DNA of 64,000 bases, from positions 63,694,256-63,758,255 of the forward strand of contig NC_039364.1 in the NCBI RefSeq assembly GCF_003573695.1, given 5' to 3'. Every line of letters begins with the position of its first letter. Position 1 is the first letter of the stretch. Source of the stretch: Papaver somniferum (lineage: Eukaryota; Streptophyta; Magnoliopsida; Ranunculales; Papaveraceae). Below, one piece after another: positions 44,731 to 57,100 of the stretch. The notes below the pieces were generated by a model, which saw only the letters and a program-made list of their open reading frames with translations, made no database searches and was not told the DNA's origin. The translations under genes and the position numbers were made by a program.

Positions 44731-45906
44731 AAACAACCTTGGTATAGGGGCGGCATTCTAATAAGACAAAAAGGTTCATTACATGATCATTCAAGATGTC
44801 CCTTATAAAAAAAATTGGAAATGACAAATCAACCCTCATAATTGATAACCTAGTTTAGTGATGATAATCAAGTTTAACGTTAATGATTAAATTCACTTAT
44901 ATTAACTCAAAATCAAAACAAAATCAGATTTTAGAGTTTAAAAAAAAAGTTTGGAGATGGTAGCGAAGTTTTAACCCAAAGTGAAGGTCAATCTCAATCA
45001 ATTGAAGAAATTAACCAACAAAGTGAAAACCCAATGCCTGAAAATGACAAGGTATACTTCTAAATTAGTCCCAACTAGCTTTTTGTTGCTCAAATACGTA
45101 AAAAAATACAATTTCTTACATTTTCAGAGCTAATTACGGTTGTCATTTCGTTCGTAACCAACCGTAATTCATAGTTACGGTTCATAAAAGATGAATTACC
45201 AACCGTAAGTTAAATTTGGGGAACACCCAATTGTAAAACCAGTTACGGTTGGTAACTAAATGCTCGATACCAACTGTAACTCAGTTACGCTTGGTAACCA
45301 AATGCTCGATACCAACCGTAACTGAGTTACGTTTGGTAAATAAAAATGGTTACCAACCGTAACTGAAGAAAATTTTTAGATATAAGAACATATGGTTGGT
45401 GATTGAACTATTACCAACCGTAATAACATCAAATTCTCCAATTACGGTTCGTAATAGAGTTAAAATCAACCGTAGCTCACATAAACCCAGAAATTTCAAT
45501 TTCAATTTTCACCTAAAACCCTAATTTCTGATAGAAATTAAACTTAAATCGAAAAAAATAAATAAACCCTAACTGGGTTTTTCATAATATACCTCATGTA
45601 AGTCATTACACTTGATTAATTTTCGAATCGCTGATTAATCGAAGACGATGAAATTTCCAGTTTTAATGGAGGTTACGGTTGATGGAGAAGAGAAGATGAA
45701 GAAGAAGATGAAAAAAGAACTGATTTGATTTTTTCTGATTCATTAGGTTTAAAAAAAATTGACTTGATTTTGGTTGATTTAAGATGAAAAGAGTAATCTA
45801 ATCAATTTACATCCCCTTTAAGATATCTCCTAACCAAATAAAGGGACATTACTATCGCATCGCCGCCCCTCTACTAAATCATGCCGCCCGTGTACCAAGG
45901 TTGTTT
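44731..45906. mobile_element. Deletion derivative of the PMD-carrying Mutator-like element
   Basis: The ends are AAACAACCTTGGTATAGGGG and its inverted partner ending CCAAGGTTGTTT, with GGCGGCAT inside both. The left part matches 21520-22080 of the larger element, including the end of transposase exon 1 (GEGQSQ-like peptide before GTATACTTCTAAA). The right part matches about 25930-26450, including AACCCTAACTGGGTTTTTC. Between them lies one ACGGTTGGTA array (45125-45480). No complete ORF remains. Its outermost TIR bases differ from those of the big element. Confidence 0.82.
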
Positions 45907-46180
45907 TCATTTTTCTTTTCTATGTGACGAAACAGAGTTGTTAATAATAATCAATCAAATCACTCTCCATCTCCAATCAAAATTTCTCTCTCCCTAGACC
46001 ATCACGAAGAAGAGTTAGTGAAAAGGGTGTCTGTGAGGAGATAAATTTAAGAAAGGAAACTGATAATTGGTTGCCCTTCTTCTCTGTAGATAATTAAATC
46101 GAGGAAGAAGAAGAAGAAGAAAATCAAGGAGGTAGTCATTAACAAATTCATCTCAAGCAAGAAAGAAATGAATCCTGGCT
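45907..46180 (+). promoter_or_regulatory. Upstream region of the proline-transporter-like gene
   Basis: A CT-rich leader (TCTCTCTCCC near 45988) and GAAGAAGAAGAAGAAG (about 46103-46121) suggest a 5' UTR. No TATA box could be assigned with confidence. Confidence 0.35.
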
Positions 46181-49100
46181 GTGACTCGCACTACCCACGA
46201 TGATGACACAGCAGCAGCAGCAACAACGTCTCTCCTGTGGGAAGAGGAAAAAGAAGAAGGAGCTCCAGACACAGCTCATCAGGTCAGCAACGGTCACTTC
46301 TTTCTTCTATCCAATTCGTTCATTTCCCCAATTTACATTTACTTTTTTTCACTTCTGCAGTAAATAAATAATAAAATAATATTTGGATTGAATATGTGCA
46401 TGTATCAGATTCATGGTTTCAAGTAGGATTTGTCCTTACTACTGGTATCAACAGTGCATATGCACTTGGATACTCTGGCACCGTCATGGTTCCACTTGGT
46501 TGGTTTGCTGGCTCTATTGGTTTCATTTTAGCTGCTGCAATATCCCTTTATGCCAATGCACTCATCGCCAAACTCCACGAGTTCTGGGGAAGGAGGCATA
46601 TTAGGTACAGGGATCTCGCTGCACACATTTACGGTATTATATCATTCTATCGTCCTACTTATATCTATTGAATGCTTGATTTTGATTTATGCCCATGCCT
46701 TCTTACATTTATTTACATATTTCAGGCAGTAGGAAAGTTTATTCTCTTACATGGGCACTCCAGTATATAAACCTATTCATGATTAACACTGGTTATATCA
46801 TTTTGGCTGGACAGTCTCTAAAGGTACCTTCTAATAAGCCAAATAGCAAAACCAGGATCCAACTCAACTTCTATTTTTGGTTTGTATTGATAATTGAACA
46901 TTTCAAAATTTCTCTCTAGCTTATTAACCATTCATAATTCATTCCATTGAGACTTAATCGCTGTAGCAGCAGTGTTGTGTTACCAAGGTTTTACTTAAAT
47001 TTGCCTTGGATATTTCCTTTCTTCTGCAGGCAATATATGTCCTCTTCAGGGACGACCACATTCTGAAGCTTCCTCACTTCATTGCGATGGCTGGATTAGT
47101 CTGTGCCATCTTTGCTTTTGGGATACCTTACTTGTCAGCACTGAGGATTTGGCTGGGATTTTCTACTTTCTTTAGCTTAATATACATCATTGCAGCTTTT
47201 GTTCTTTCACTTCGAGATGGTACAAATCACTTCTGCTAACTGCAATTATGTTATAAACTGTTTACGAAGTCACTTTTTTCCAGGGCTCTCTCTAATCTAT
47301 GAAAGTCATTTGGTAGCTCAAGTATTGTTATGATTATTATTAGCTTCCAACTTTCCTTGCTGGTTTTGTCTTTTGGTACAATTAAACAATTTTGTACCCC
47401 ATATGTAAACAGTTTAGTTCACCCTTGGTTTGCACAGGACTCAACCAGACTTGCTTCATTCTTACGTTACTATTGTCAGCTCCTGAAAAGTCTAAAGTAG
47501 TAATATGTAATTGTGCATTATTTTCACAATAGGGATGAATGCTCCAGCTAGAGATTACAGCATTCCCGGATCGAAAGCAAGCAAAATCTTCAGCTCTGTT
47601 GGGGCAGCTGCAAATCTTCTATTTGCATTTAATACTGGAATGCTCCCAGAGATACAGGTAAGCTAAACTTATCCACGATTATCCCAAGAAAAACATGTGT
47701 TTAAAAGGCATAGCATGAAATGAAGATGATGCATGGGTTGTTCAGTTAGTTTACCTCAGTAGTTTGTATCAAAAGGGTCAATCACCAGTTTCTGCTAGAA
47801 TGATCACTTCATCATATTTTCAGAAGTACAATTCAAACCTTTAATTTCGAGGATGCATAAAGTAATGAGTAACTTTCAACGACTGTACTTCTAAGCATTT
47901 CAAACTTCGAGTTTTAAAACATCTTCTCAATGTCTTTTTCAATGTTTGTATGTGCATCTATATATTTTGCAAGAATTATACAGATAGCATCTTGGTTATG
48001 TTCCGAAGCAACATGCTTTCTTGGTGTTCTGGCTTATTCAGAACCTGGCTAGCTTAACTAACCTGGGTGCGTTATTCAGTTATACGTTAAGCAGTTTGAA
48101 ACTTTGAGAGTTTATACTGGATATGGATTGTCAACCTTATAATAATCTCTTACACGCTCCTATATGTAAAATGTGGACTTAGCGCCAGCGGTTTAACTAG
48201 CCCTCAGCCTCATTCGGACTTCTAAATATTTGAGTCAATTATCTAGGTTTGGAAAGGCTTAATCACATGAACACTTGGAAATATTACCCCAGCTGAGCAA
48301 ATCTTCTCATCTGCTTCCATTATCTTAAAGCATTTTAGAGCTCAGCTGTCTTTGAACCTTGGGATATAAAAGCAGTAGTAACATCACATCTGCCAGAGAT
48401 GGGTTTGTATTTGTATTTGAAATTAACATGGTTGTTTTTGGTAAAAATATCAAGAAACGTAAATGTTAAATTCTGAGTTTAGTTTGTTACATCAATCATG
48501 ACAGGCAACTGTGGAGCAACCTGTTGTTGACAACATGCTGAAAGCACTCTACTTCCAATTTACTGCTGGAGTTTTGCCGATGTATGCTGTTACTTTTATG
48601 GGGTATTGGGCCTACGGATCTACAACATCATCATATCTCCTCAACAATGTAACTGGTCCAATTTGGGTGAAGATAATGGCGAATGTTGCTGCCTTTCTGC
48701 AGACAGTCATCGCTTTGCATGTAATTTTCCAACCTTGTGTGTGTTATGTTTCTTTTTTTGAAGAATGTTCTCAAGGATGTCTGTGTGTTTGCAATTAGTA
48801 GTCTCCTCATCAACAATCAAATTTGATGCTTGCGTGATACGTAGATATATACGTGGTATGAGTGACTATCATGCCAAAGTCTCACTTTTGGAATTTTGAA
48901 ATGGGTATAGAGATCTTGAGGCTTAGGAGAGAACTCCTTCTTTGAAATATCATGCACAGATCCTGTGGGTTGAGCGCCTTTTTCAAGAAATTGAGAATAG
49001 CGGTAATGTTTGATTAAGTTCGACTCTTTATTGGATCATGAAAACCCCACTTGCTCTTCTTTTGTTTGTTTGTTTTTTCAGTTTTTCTTTTGGGTCTGCC

Positions 49101-49558
49101 ACTAGCTGCTCTTTTGCAACTTACGCACCTGTCTAACCTTTAGCTCTTTCTTTCATTATTTGTTTTGCACTTTGTAGATATTTGCTAGTCCAATGTATGA
49201 GTACTTGGATACGCGGTATGGAAGATCAAAAGGAAGCGCATTCTCATTTCAGAACTTGTCATTCAGAGTTCTTGTGAGAGGTGGTTACCTATCTGTAAAT
49301 ACCCTGGTTGCAGCTCTACTGCCATTTCTAGGAGACTTCATGAGTCTTACAGGAGCCTTCAGTACATTACCTCTCACGTTTATCCTTGCAACCCACATGT
49401 ACCTAACGGCGAAGAAGAACAAGCTTACAGTGTCGCAGAAATCGTGGCACTGCCTTAATGTCTGTGTGTTCAGTGGCATGTCAGTTGCAGCTGCAATTGC
49501 AGCTTTGAGACTTATTGTGACTGATTCAAAAACATATCATTTCTCTGCTGATATCTGA
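46181..49558 (+). CDS. Proline/compatible-solute transporter (ProT, AAAP family), 7 exons
   Basis: Inferred exons are about 46181-46282, 46409-46633, 46726-46823, 47030-47219, 47533-47657, 48505-48720 and 49178-49558 (TGA). From exon 2 on, all junctions are GT-AG and in frame. The protein follows plant ProT sequences closely: [81 protein letters not shown] and [20 protein letters not shown]. About ten hydrophobic membrane segments are evident. ProT carriers are plasma-membrane H+-coupled importers of proline, GABA and betaines (family knowledge). The 5' end is odd. The exon 1 frame ends [10 protein letters not shown], as in ProTs, but has no ATG (TGA at 46169, GTG at 46181). Joining the only AG acceptor (46408) shifts frame. 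This is a possible indel or annotation gap. Confidence 0.85.
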
Positions 49559-50346
49559 TTATTAATTGCAAAAATATACCTGGGTTTTCAAGGGAATCTA
49601 GCCTCGGATTCTTCATTTTGTTTGTTTATTTTCTTCTTGCTCTGCCTTCAACATGTTGTCATTAATTTATGCAAAATTTTGGGCCTTCCAAAGGGGGTAT
49701 GCTTCCAGAAAAATCAATAACACCCTTTGTCCACACGCCGTGAAAATGTAACTTGGCTTTTTTGCTACCTGTAAATGTTGTATGTAGTTCAAGTATAATA
49801 TTACAGAGATTTTTCCGAGAATGAAGACCAACTGATATTGTACTCCCTTGTAAATCAGAGCTGGGCATATAAACACTATAAGATTATCTAAAACATGGGT
49901 AGCAGAAGCACTGTTATTTGCCAGCTGAATCGAGGCAAGTGAAAAAGATGGTATTTTGCATTTGTACGATTGTGCCCTGTATGGATGAACCCAAATTATG
50001 GTTCTGAAGTACTGACTGTACCAAAAGATTTCAAAGAAACAATAATGTTGGGGGAAAAACCTCTTGCTTCTATTATTTAACTTGTCTATACCAGACCATG
50101 AAAAGAAAATTCTTAAGTTATAGAAAGAAGGAACACCAAAATGAGCCCTAAAAACAAATAAGAGTATCCAAAAAATTCAGATGTTCCCATTGTCAATGTG
50201 GAAAATGAGAAAATAACATTTATAGCGTGGGCAGGGCTATTATTCCTAATGAGACCAATTTTAAGGGTTTCTGAAGCAAACCCCATCAAATATTGACTAA
50301 GAGACTGCGACCCATGAAACCTACAAAGGGTCCATGTTTCGAATTT
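49559..50346. other. Intergenic between convergent genes (both 3' UTRs)
   Basis: No gene is seen. The ProT-like and uncoupling-protein genes are convergent, so this stretch should hold both 3' untranslated regions. Confidence 0.5.
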
Positions 50347-52802
50347 TCAAGCTTCTCTGGTGAAGAACTTCTTCGTCTGGTCATGCAGAAAAAGGGAAGT
50401 TGTCAGAAAATAAATAAAAAGTTAATGGCAACCATGTTGTATGGGAGGTTCATATTAAAAACTTAATACTACATAATACAACAAAGCAGAAGGTTTGAAT
50501 TTTACTTGCTCCAAAGTCAAAAACATGATCACATTCCACGATCCCAGCCGACCAAAATTTGGCATGAACCCTTTGTAGAATGCAAGAGGGCCCTGCAAGA
50601 TGCAAATCAGAATATCAAGAAGTTGTTCTCTTCTATAACTACGAGGTGAAGGAATGACAGAAACTACTTCGATTGTTCATTGCGAAGAAATTGAAAAGAA
50701 GGGATAGTAGATTACATCGTTTTTCAAAGTCTTGATAAAACAGTCAATGGTGCTTTTGTAGGTTGCGTCACCCATCATTCTTGATTTCACCTGCAAACAC
50801 CAATATTATTCGTATCAAAATTTCTCCTACCATGTGAACATACTGCTTCTCGTGTTATCAAAGATACTAATGATGGTTAAAAAACAAGAGACTGGTGGAA
50901 GCCTTCGGTAGAGATGAGAAGTCATTGGGAGTTGAACCAAAACCTGCCTACAGCTTAATCTAAGCCAGGTTGTGGGTTCAATTGCCATTTACCTACCTTA
51001 CTGATACAATAAAAGGAAAAGAAAGCCTAGAATCAGATTATCACTTTGCCAAACTTAGACTATTCTGACTTGGTGACTGGTGAATGTAGAATGAAATTGC
51101 ACGCTAAAAAAATACTTGTACAGCTTATTGACGAATAAAGTACATTGTCAGCTAGGTTACCAGCATAATGTATCACCAATACTATTATTCAATCTCATTG
51201 TGGCATGTAAGCTTACCACATCAATTGGAGAACCAATACAGACTGCGAAAAATCCTGCCCCTAGACCAGCAAGGAGATGAGTAATAACATTATCTTTGAA
51301 ACCTGGAAGCTTCAAAATTGTCTGGATTGGAATGAAGTAAGTCAGATACAGGAACACAAATGTCGATAATGCGATAGGCGCCATAAAAATGAATTGACCC
51401 CTCAAAATTGAGATTAAGTACTACGTGTTACCTGTTTAATTTGATCATAACTAGCCAGCTCAGCAGCATTTATAATAGCATTCCGAGCTATGTTAGGCCC
51501 AATGCCAGTCCAGAGAGCTTTAACTCCTTCCTAAATATTGGAACCAAATTTAGTAAAAGTGATACACAGATAAAAAGACCAACGAGATAAATTTAACTTG
51601 AAACATAACCTGCTTAACAATGGTGGAGTAAGCGTTCAATGCTCCAGAATAACGTCTTGGAACCCCAGGCGGCAACTTTCCTTCTGATTGAAGTCGGACT
51701 TTCACAAGATCAGTAGGATTGGCAACTGCAATTGCCAGAGCACCTGTTCCATGTCATAAAAGGTAGTCAGACATTGGTAACCAAAAGCAACGCAATGTGA
51801 TGCTAGCGTGCCTACTGCCAAGCCAGACTAGTTCCAGACTGGAACACACAACTGTTTGGTTTTGAGATAAGTCTTATGGGAGTTGATTACCTATAAAATG
51901 AAACAGTAATAGACAATGTATCCTAAATCGGATTAACTACTCTACTAAATTAAAACGAAAGGTCACAATTACACTCACCAGTAGTTAGTGCAGCAAGAAT
52001 CTTCTTAGATAACGGGACATCTCCAACAAAGTCACTTCCAACATATAAGCTCTTGACCTGCGTAACACACACCAGAGATGAGCAATCAACAACAGAGCAA
52101 AGTAAAGAAAGTGAAATACAGTGTTGTAATAACATAAAATCCTAGGACTCACAGGTTCGTATAATCCAATCCTTAAACCTCCATAGATGCACTGACGGTG
52201 TAATCCAGGGATAATTCCTTTCCAGAGTGAAGCCATGCCTTCTTCCCTTGCAATTGTAGCGACAGTACCCAACATTCCCCTGTATTTAGGTAGAGAAGCT
52301 CCATCTCCTACAGGTTTCTTTTGAAGCTGAAGCCTGACTTTAGCAGTGTCCAATGGGATAGTACAAATCTGCACGAAACCACCATAATGTAAATGAAAAG
52401 CAGTCGAGAAATATTATTCTGGGATGAACTCAAAAAAAAGGGACTATGCCGTAATTCATTTTCTTCCGCCAAAAGTTAAGAGTTAACTGAAGAACGACCA
52501 CCATTGTTTCTTATTTGGGGGGTTTTGGGTCATTTATATTATCCCTAAATCTAAGAATTGGTAGTTAGTAAAGCTAAAAGCATAATCGATCCAAGGCAGA
52601 GAAAGGAGTTTAAGCAAGTCCTAATGTCACAACTGATAAGACTCCTCAAAACAAATTTAAAGAAGATGTGAAGATAAAGTAAAAATAATTACGATGTTTA
52701 ATTTTGTTTTTGTTATACCTCAGCGAAACAAGCAGCCATAGCACTACTAGCGAACGTTCCTGCGAAGGAAATTTCGCCCTTGGATTTCAGATCGGCCACC
52801 AT
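50347..52802 (-). CDS. PUMP1: Mitochondrial uncoupling protein (plant UCP1/PUMP type), 9 exons
   Basis: Minus-strand exons: 52802-52719, 52368-52153, 52057-51979, 51743-51610, 51530-51432, 51321-51217, 50790-50716, 50592-50506 and 50376-50347. All have GT-AG introns and one uninterrupted frame of 302 aa, close to the usual 305-306. It is a mitochondrial carrier with three repeats and the signature P-x-D-x-x-K/R in each: [20 protein letters not shown] and PIDVVKSRMM. Other family blocks are [33 protein letters not shown] and [20 protein letters not shown]. It would sit in the inner mitochondrial membrane. Plant UCPs dissipate proton gradient and also carry aspartate, glutamate and dicarboxylates (literature). 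The minus-strand leader has a TTC-repeat run at 52968-52934. The gene looks functional. Confidence 0.94.
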
Positions 52803-54165
52803 TATGAGCTTAGTGTGTGAGATATCAACACTCCCTCCTGAAATTTGTTTTACTGCTAGTAGTAGCAGCAGTAGTAGTAAGTTAGAAGGATAAATGGAAG
52901 AGGTTAGGGTTTTTATTTATAAACCGAGAAGAAAGAAGAAGAAGAAGAAGAAGAAGAAGAAGAAGAAATAAATATAAAGCCTGGCCTTTACCTGACCTGG
53001 CAGAGTTAAAATCCCCTTTGAAACCGGGAAATCGAATAGAAATGGAACGAATGATTCTCTTCTTTACTTTCTTTGGGAAAAGTGAAACTATTTCATTTCC
53101 CACTTGCCAAGGCCCCACAAACCCCAGCTGAGGCTGAGCTCATTAAACTCGCCAGCCACTACTCACTATCACAGAACAATGGTATCGCAAAAACGCACCA
53201 CCAAAGTTTCTTATTCCTCTTCCCAATTGTTTGAGAATTGACAAGTTTACAGATGAAATGAGACTCATGTTTTTGGCCAATTGGTTTTGGGGGTTCTGTT
53301 ATTCTGCCTCACCATCAATTATTATTCTCAGACAACTTTATTCTTAGTCATCAGTCACCACCCACCATAACTAGCAAGATGGATGAAGCATTTATTTATT
53401 TTTTTGGTACACTAATCACTTTGATTTGATGAATAACTTTTCTTCCTTGTACTCCATTTTATAAGTAAATCCGCATATAGTATGGTCTCTGGACTGATCG
53501 GAGAGTTTTGCCCTCGGATTGTAGACAAAAAATTACTTGTAAATATCAAAATTCAGTTAGTGAGAAAACCACTTGCAAATATCAAAACGATTTTTGCCCT
53601 GGGGTTGTAGAGAAAATTACTTGCAAATATCAAAGTCTGAGAAAAGTACCTTCAGCTTCAGGTGATTGAGCTACAGTGTTAAAGAAAACAATAATTCCAG
53701 ATTGACAGCCGGAAATTCCTAGGCTATATCCAAGGGTAGAAGGTTAAACACTTGGCACTCATCCCGCTTGCCCAAAAAGCGTCCAGAGGATTTCTCTTGG
53801 GGTTTTTCCCGGTCGGTGTACCAACATTGTTCAAAAAAAACTTTAACAAAATACCAGAAGTAGGAACAGTATTGAAAAGGCAAATGGTAAAGTTATATTT
53901 CTGGTTATCTGTTATTTGTGACTTCTATTATACTTCCATGCATCCGATACATCTGTTGGTTGTTTTCCATTCTATACGAGATTATGATCATCCTAGAGAA
54001 AAGAGGGTATAGCATCCCCGCCTACTAACAAAAAGGCCCCTCCAAAAAAACACACAAGTTTATCAACAATACCAATTGAACAGAATATGCACCACAAGAA
54101 GTTGTTCTCTTGATCCCCCAGCGGGTGACGATCAATAAGACTAAAGAAAAGATAACGTGATCAGA
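52803..54165. other. UCP upstream region and intergenic DNA
   Basis: Just upstream of the UCP ATG is a microsatellite of GAA triplets (52926-52968, plus-strand sense). Two imperfect copies of ATTACTTGYAAATATCAAA (about 53531 and 53618) and related words form a short repeat. The 86-aa ORF at 53752 has no recognisable feature. No further gene. Confidence 0.5.
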
Positions 54166-57100
54166 TCATTGGACTCTCCAGTTTTCGCCAGCGTAAACTG
54201 CTTGATCACCCAGCTCTTCTTCTATCCGAAGCAACTGGAAAAATAATAATAGGAAGGTCAGGAATTCAATCTATGATCATTCAAAAACCAGTTTCTTTTG
54301 TGTTCGTTTTGACTCAGGAAAAATAGCTGTAAACCAGAAGGATCTGCTGACAACTGAGAACGGATGCAGTATATCAGAAGAAAGAAAGTGAACCTGGTTA
54401 TATTTTGCAAGCCGTTCACCCCGGCTAGGTGCACCTGCTTTAATCTGACCAGTGGACAGGCCAACAGCTAAATCAGCTATGAAGGAATCTTCAGTCTCCC
54501 CACATCTATGGGAAGTTACTACTCCCCAGTTGGCATCCTTAGCTAGCTTCACAGCTTCAATGGCTTCAGTAACAGTTCCAATCTAATTCACCTGTTTCCT
54601 CCCACACTAAAATTGTAAGAACATATGGTAGTAGTAGTGCTGATGCCAATACAATCCAGTTTTACAAGACACTGAGAATACAACTTTCGATGCCCTGTTC
54701 CTCAAGGTTACATGGCCATTGCTAAAAGTAACATGCACTGATCATTATGCAAGAAAAGTGACTGTTCCTCTTTTCTTGTAATTATAAAAGTAACCGTCTA
54801 CGGTTAGAAGCAGAAAATTTTACTGGTAGGGATTATCAGACAGAGAACAAGCAACTAGAGGAATTTCAAAAGTCAAAACACTAAAAAAGAAAAAAGAAGG
54901 TTGATGGACTTGGGTACACTACAGATGGACTTATTTACAACCAAATTTGGAAAAGAGAAGGAAGAAAATCAGTAAGAATACCTTTAAAACGAGTGCATTG
55001 CAAGTGAATTCATCTATTGCTTTCTCAGTACGTTTCGGGTTTGACATCAACAAGTCATCTCCAGCAACCTGGAAAAATAATTCTGTAAAGTTGTCTTTGC
55101 TTTTACTTTGCATGATACAGTTCTATGAAAGGAAATCACGAAATATGATGACATCATCGACCAAACTTGGCCAGAATATGGCAAAAAGGCAAGACAAACC
55201 ACAAGCTATATCTGACAATGTTCCCAATGAAATTTCAATTAGAGATTATCATTGATAAACATCAGTAAGTGACTGGTCAAATAAAGATGCTCATTCGCGC
55301 CAAATATCAATACCACGGGGGTGATTATACTAAGGGCAGAGATAGATCTAATAAATGGACTCCTGTGTGGATATTGTATAAGTTCTGTTGGTGATCCCCT
55401 AGATGAGATATCAAATGGTGCTTGCCTGCATGGAACGGACATTTTATGTAGAAATATTTTACTGACTTATGGTCTCCAACAGAAAGATAACAGACCTGGC
55501 AAATCCCAAGGCTTGTAAATAACTTTGTATGTTCCCAGTCATCCTTGTCAAACGGATCCTCAATAGACACAATTGGGTAAACTGGCAAAAACAAACAAAT
55601 AAAAGAACAATGAACAATTTTAGGATGATAGATCTCTATAAAAATAACAGAGTAACCCAAACTTCAGCAGAACTAAGAAAGCACTACCTTTACAGAATTC
55701 TGTATACAGCTCGGCCATATCTTCTGCTGTCTTGAAATTCTGCCCCGATTTATTGGGAGATTTGTAGTCTAAATCATACTTTGTACCTAAGAATTAACAC
55801 ATCTTTTTTCTTCAGTTAAAAACTAACATATAGTCAAATGCTTTTACGTTAGCAGTATCAATTGGAAAAGAATTAATCCTCACCTATGCAAAAATCAGTA
55901 GCCGCAACATCCATGGTTATCTTAATCCGCTCACTATAACCTGCTCTGTCAATTGCCTGCTTGACGAGATCCAAGCCTTCAGTGAAACTGGCAGAACAAA
56001 AATCTCAGCAACCAAATCATCACCATAAACTATCTTCCACGCGCAGCAAGATTTAACACGTCTTACCTTGAGATATTTTGAGCAAATCCACCATCTTCAC
56101 CGACATTGCATCCATTTCTTCTGTACTTTTCGATAATAATAGCCTGCTCTGATTGAGATTGGATTAGAATTATCTAATAAGCAGGACGCATGAGTTGAAG
56201 AAAGAAAAAACATAGGACACATTCAACGGAAAAACAGATAGTTCGTGACAATGTGCTGCACTGAACTGAAAATAAGTGCCTTCATCAGGATGGAACTTGC
56301 GCTATGCAATATGGCACTTAATAACCCCAACGTTTCGTGACAATGTGCTGCACTGAACCGAAAATAAGTGCCCTCATCAGGATGGTACTTGCACTATGCA
56401 ATGTGGCACCTAATAACCCCCAACCTTTCATGTACTATGTTGCTTATCATGAAGAGGTTTCTAAAGAGAGAGACCCCATTGAATTACTAATCACAAACGA
56501 CTATTAAACTTCATTTATATTGGAAAGTTGTAAGTCATCCACAGACACTGCATGAAGAATTCATGACAAGTAGGGGACAGGACAAGAAGGTTATTCTTGG
56601 GATTCAGATTCTTGAAACTAGGTGAAGATCCAGCCAACAGTTACTTGATTCAACTGATAACAAACCCCAGTAAAGGTACTTTTAACACTGAAGGATTCAG
56701 TGAAGTAGCACCAAAAGGTCATCCTGTAGCTTAAAAAAGCAGGGAAGATGTTTGAAAATTACTTACGAACAATAACTTGAATGTTTATGGAGCATTAACT
56801 TTATTAGGTATAAAATATAACACCATTACACTTTGGTGATATGGGAATCAGAGATGTGATGCTTCTTAGTTCATCGGAAAGATGTGACTGTTACCAACTT
56901 GAATAGATCTAACCACACACAAAAAAAAAAAAAAAAAAAAAAAAAAACAAGGCTACAACTCATATGAGCAAATTTTAGTATTACAGATCATATAAATAAA
57001 CAGGCGGCTATATGCCCAGCTTTTCTGAGTTAACCAGGCCATACAGACATCTCGACTAATGCAAGACCTAGAAAAGTTATTTGTATCATCAAATATACAG

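Noticed and set aside
53752..54012. 86-aa plus-strand ORF upstream of the UCP gene
   Set aside because: No domain, no conserved start context; could be chance in intergenic DNA.
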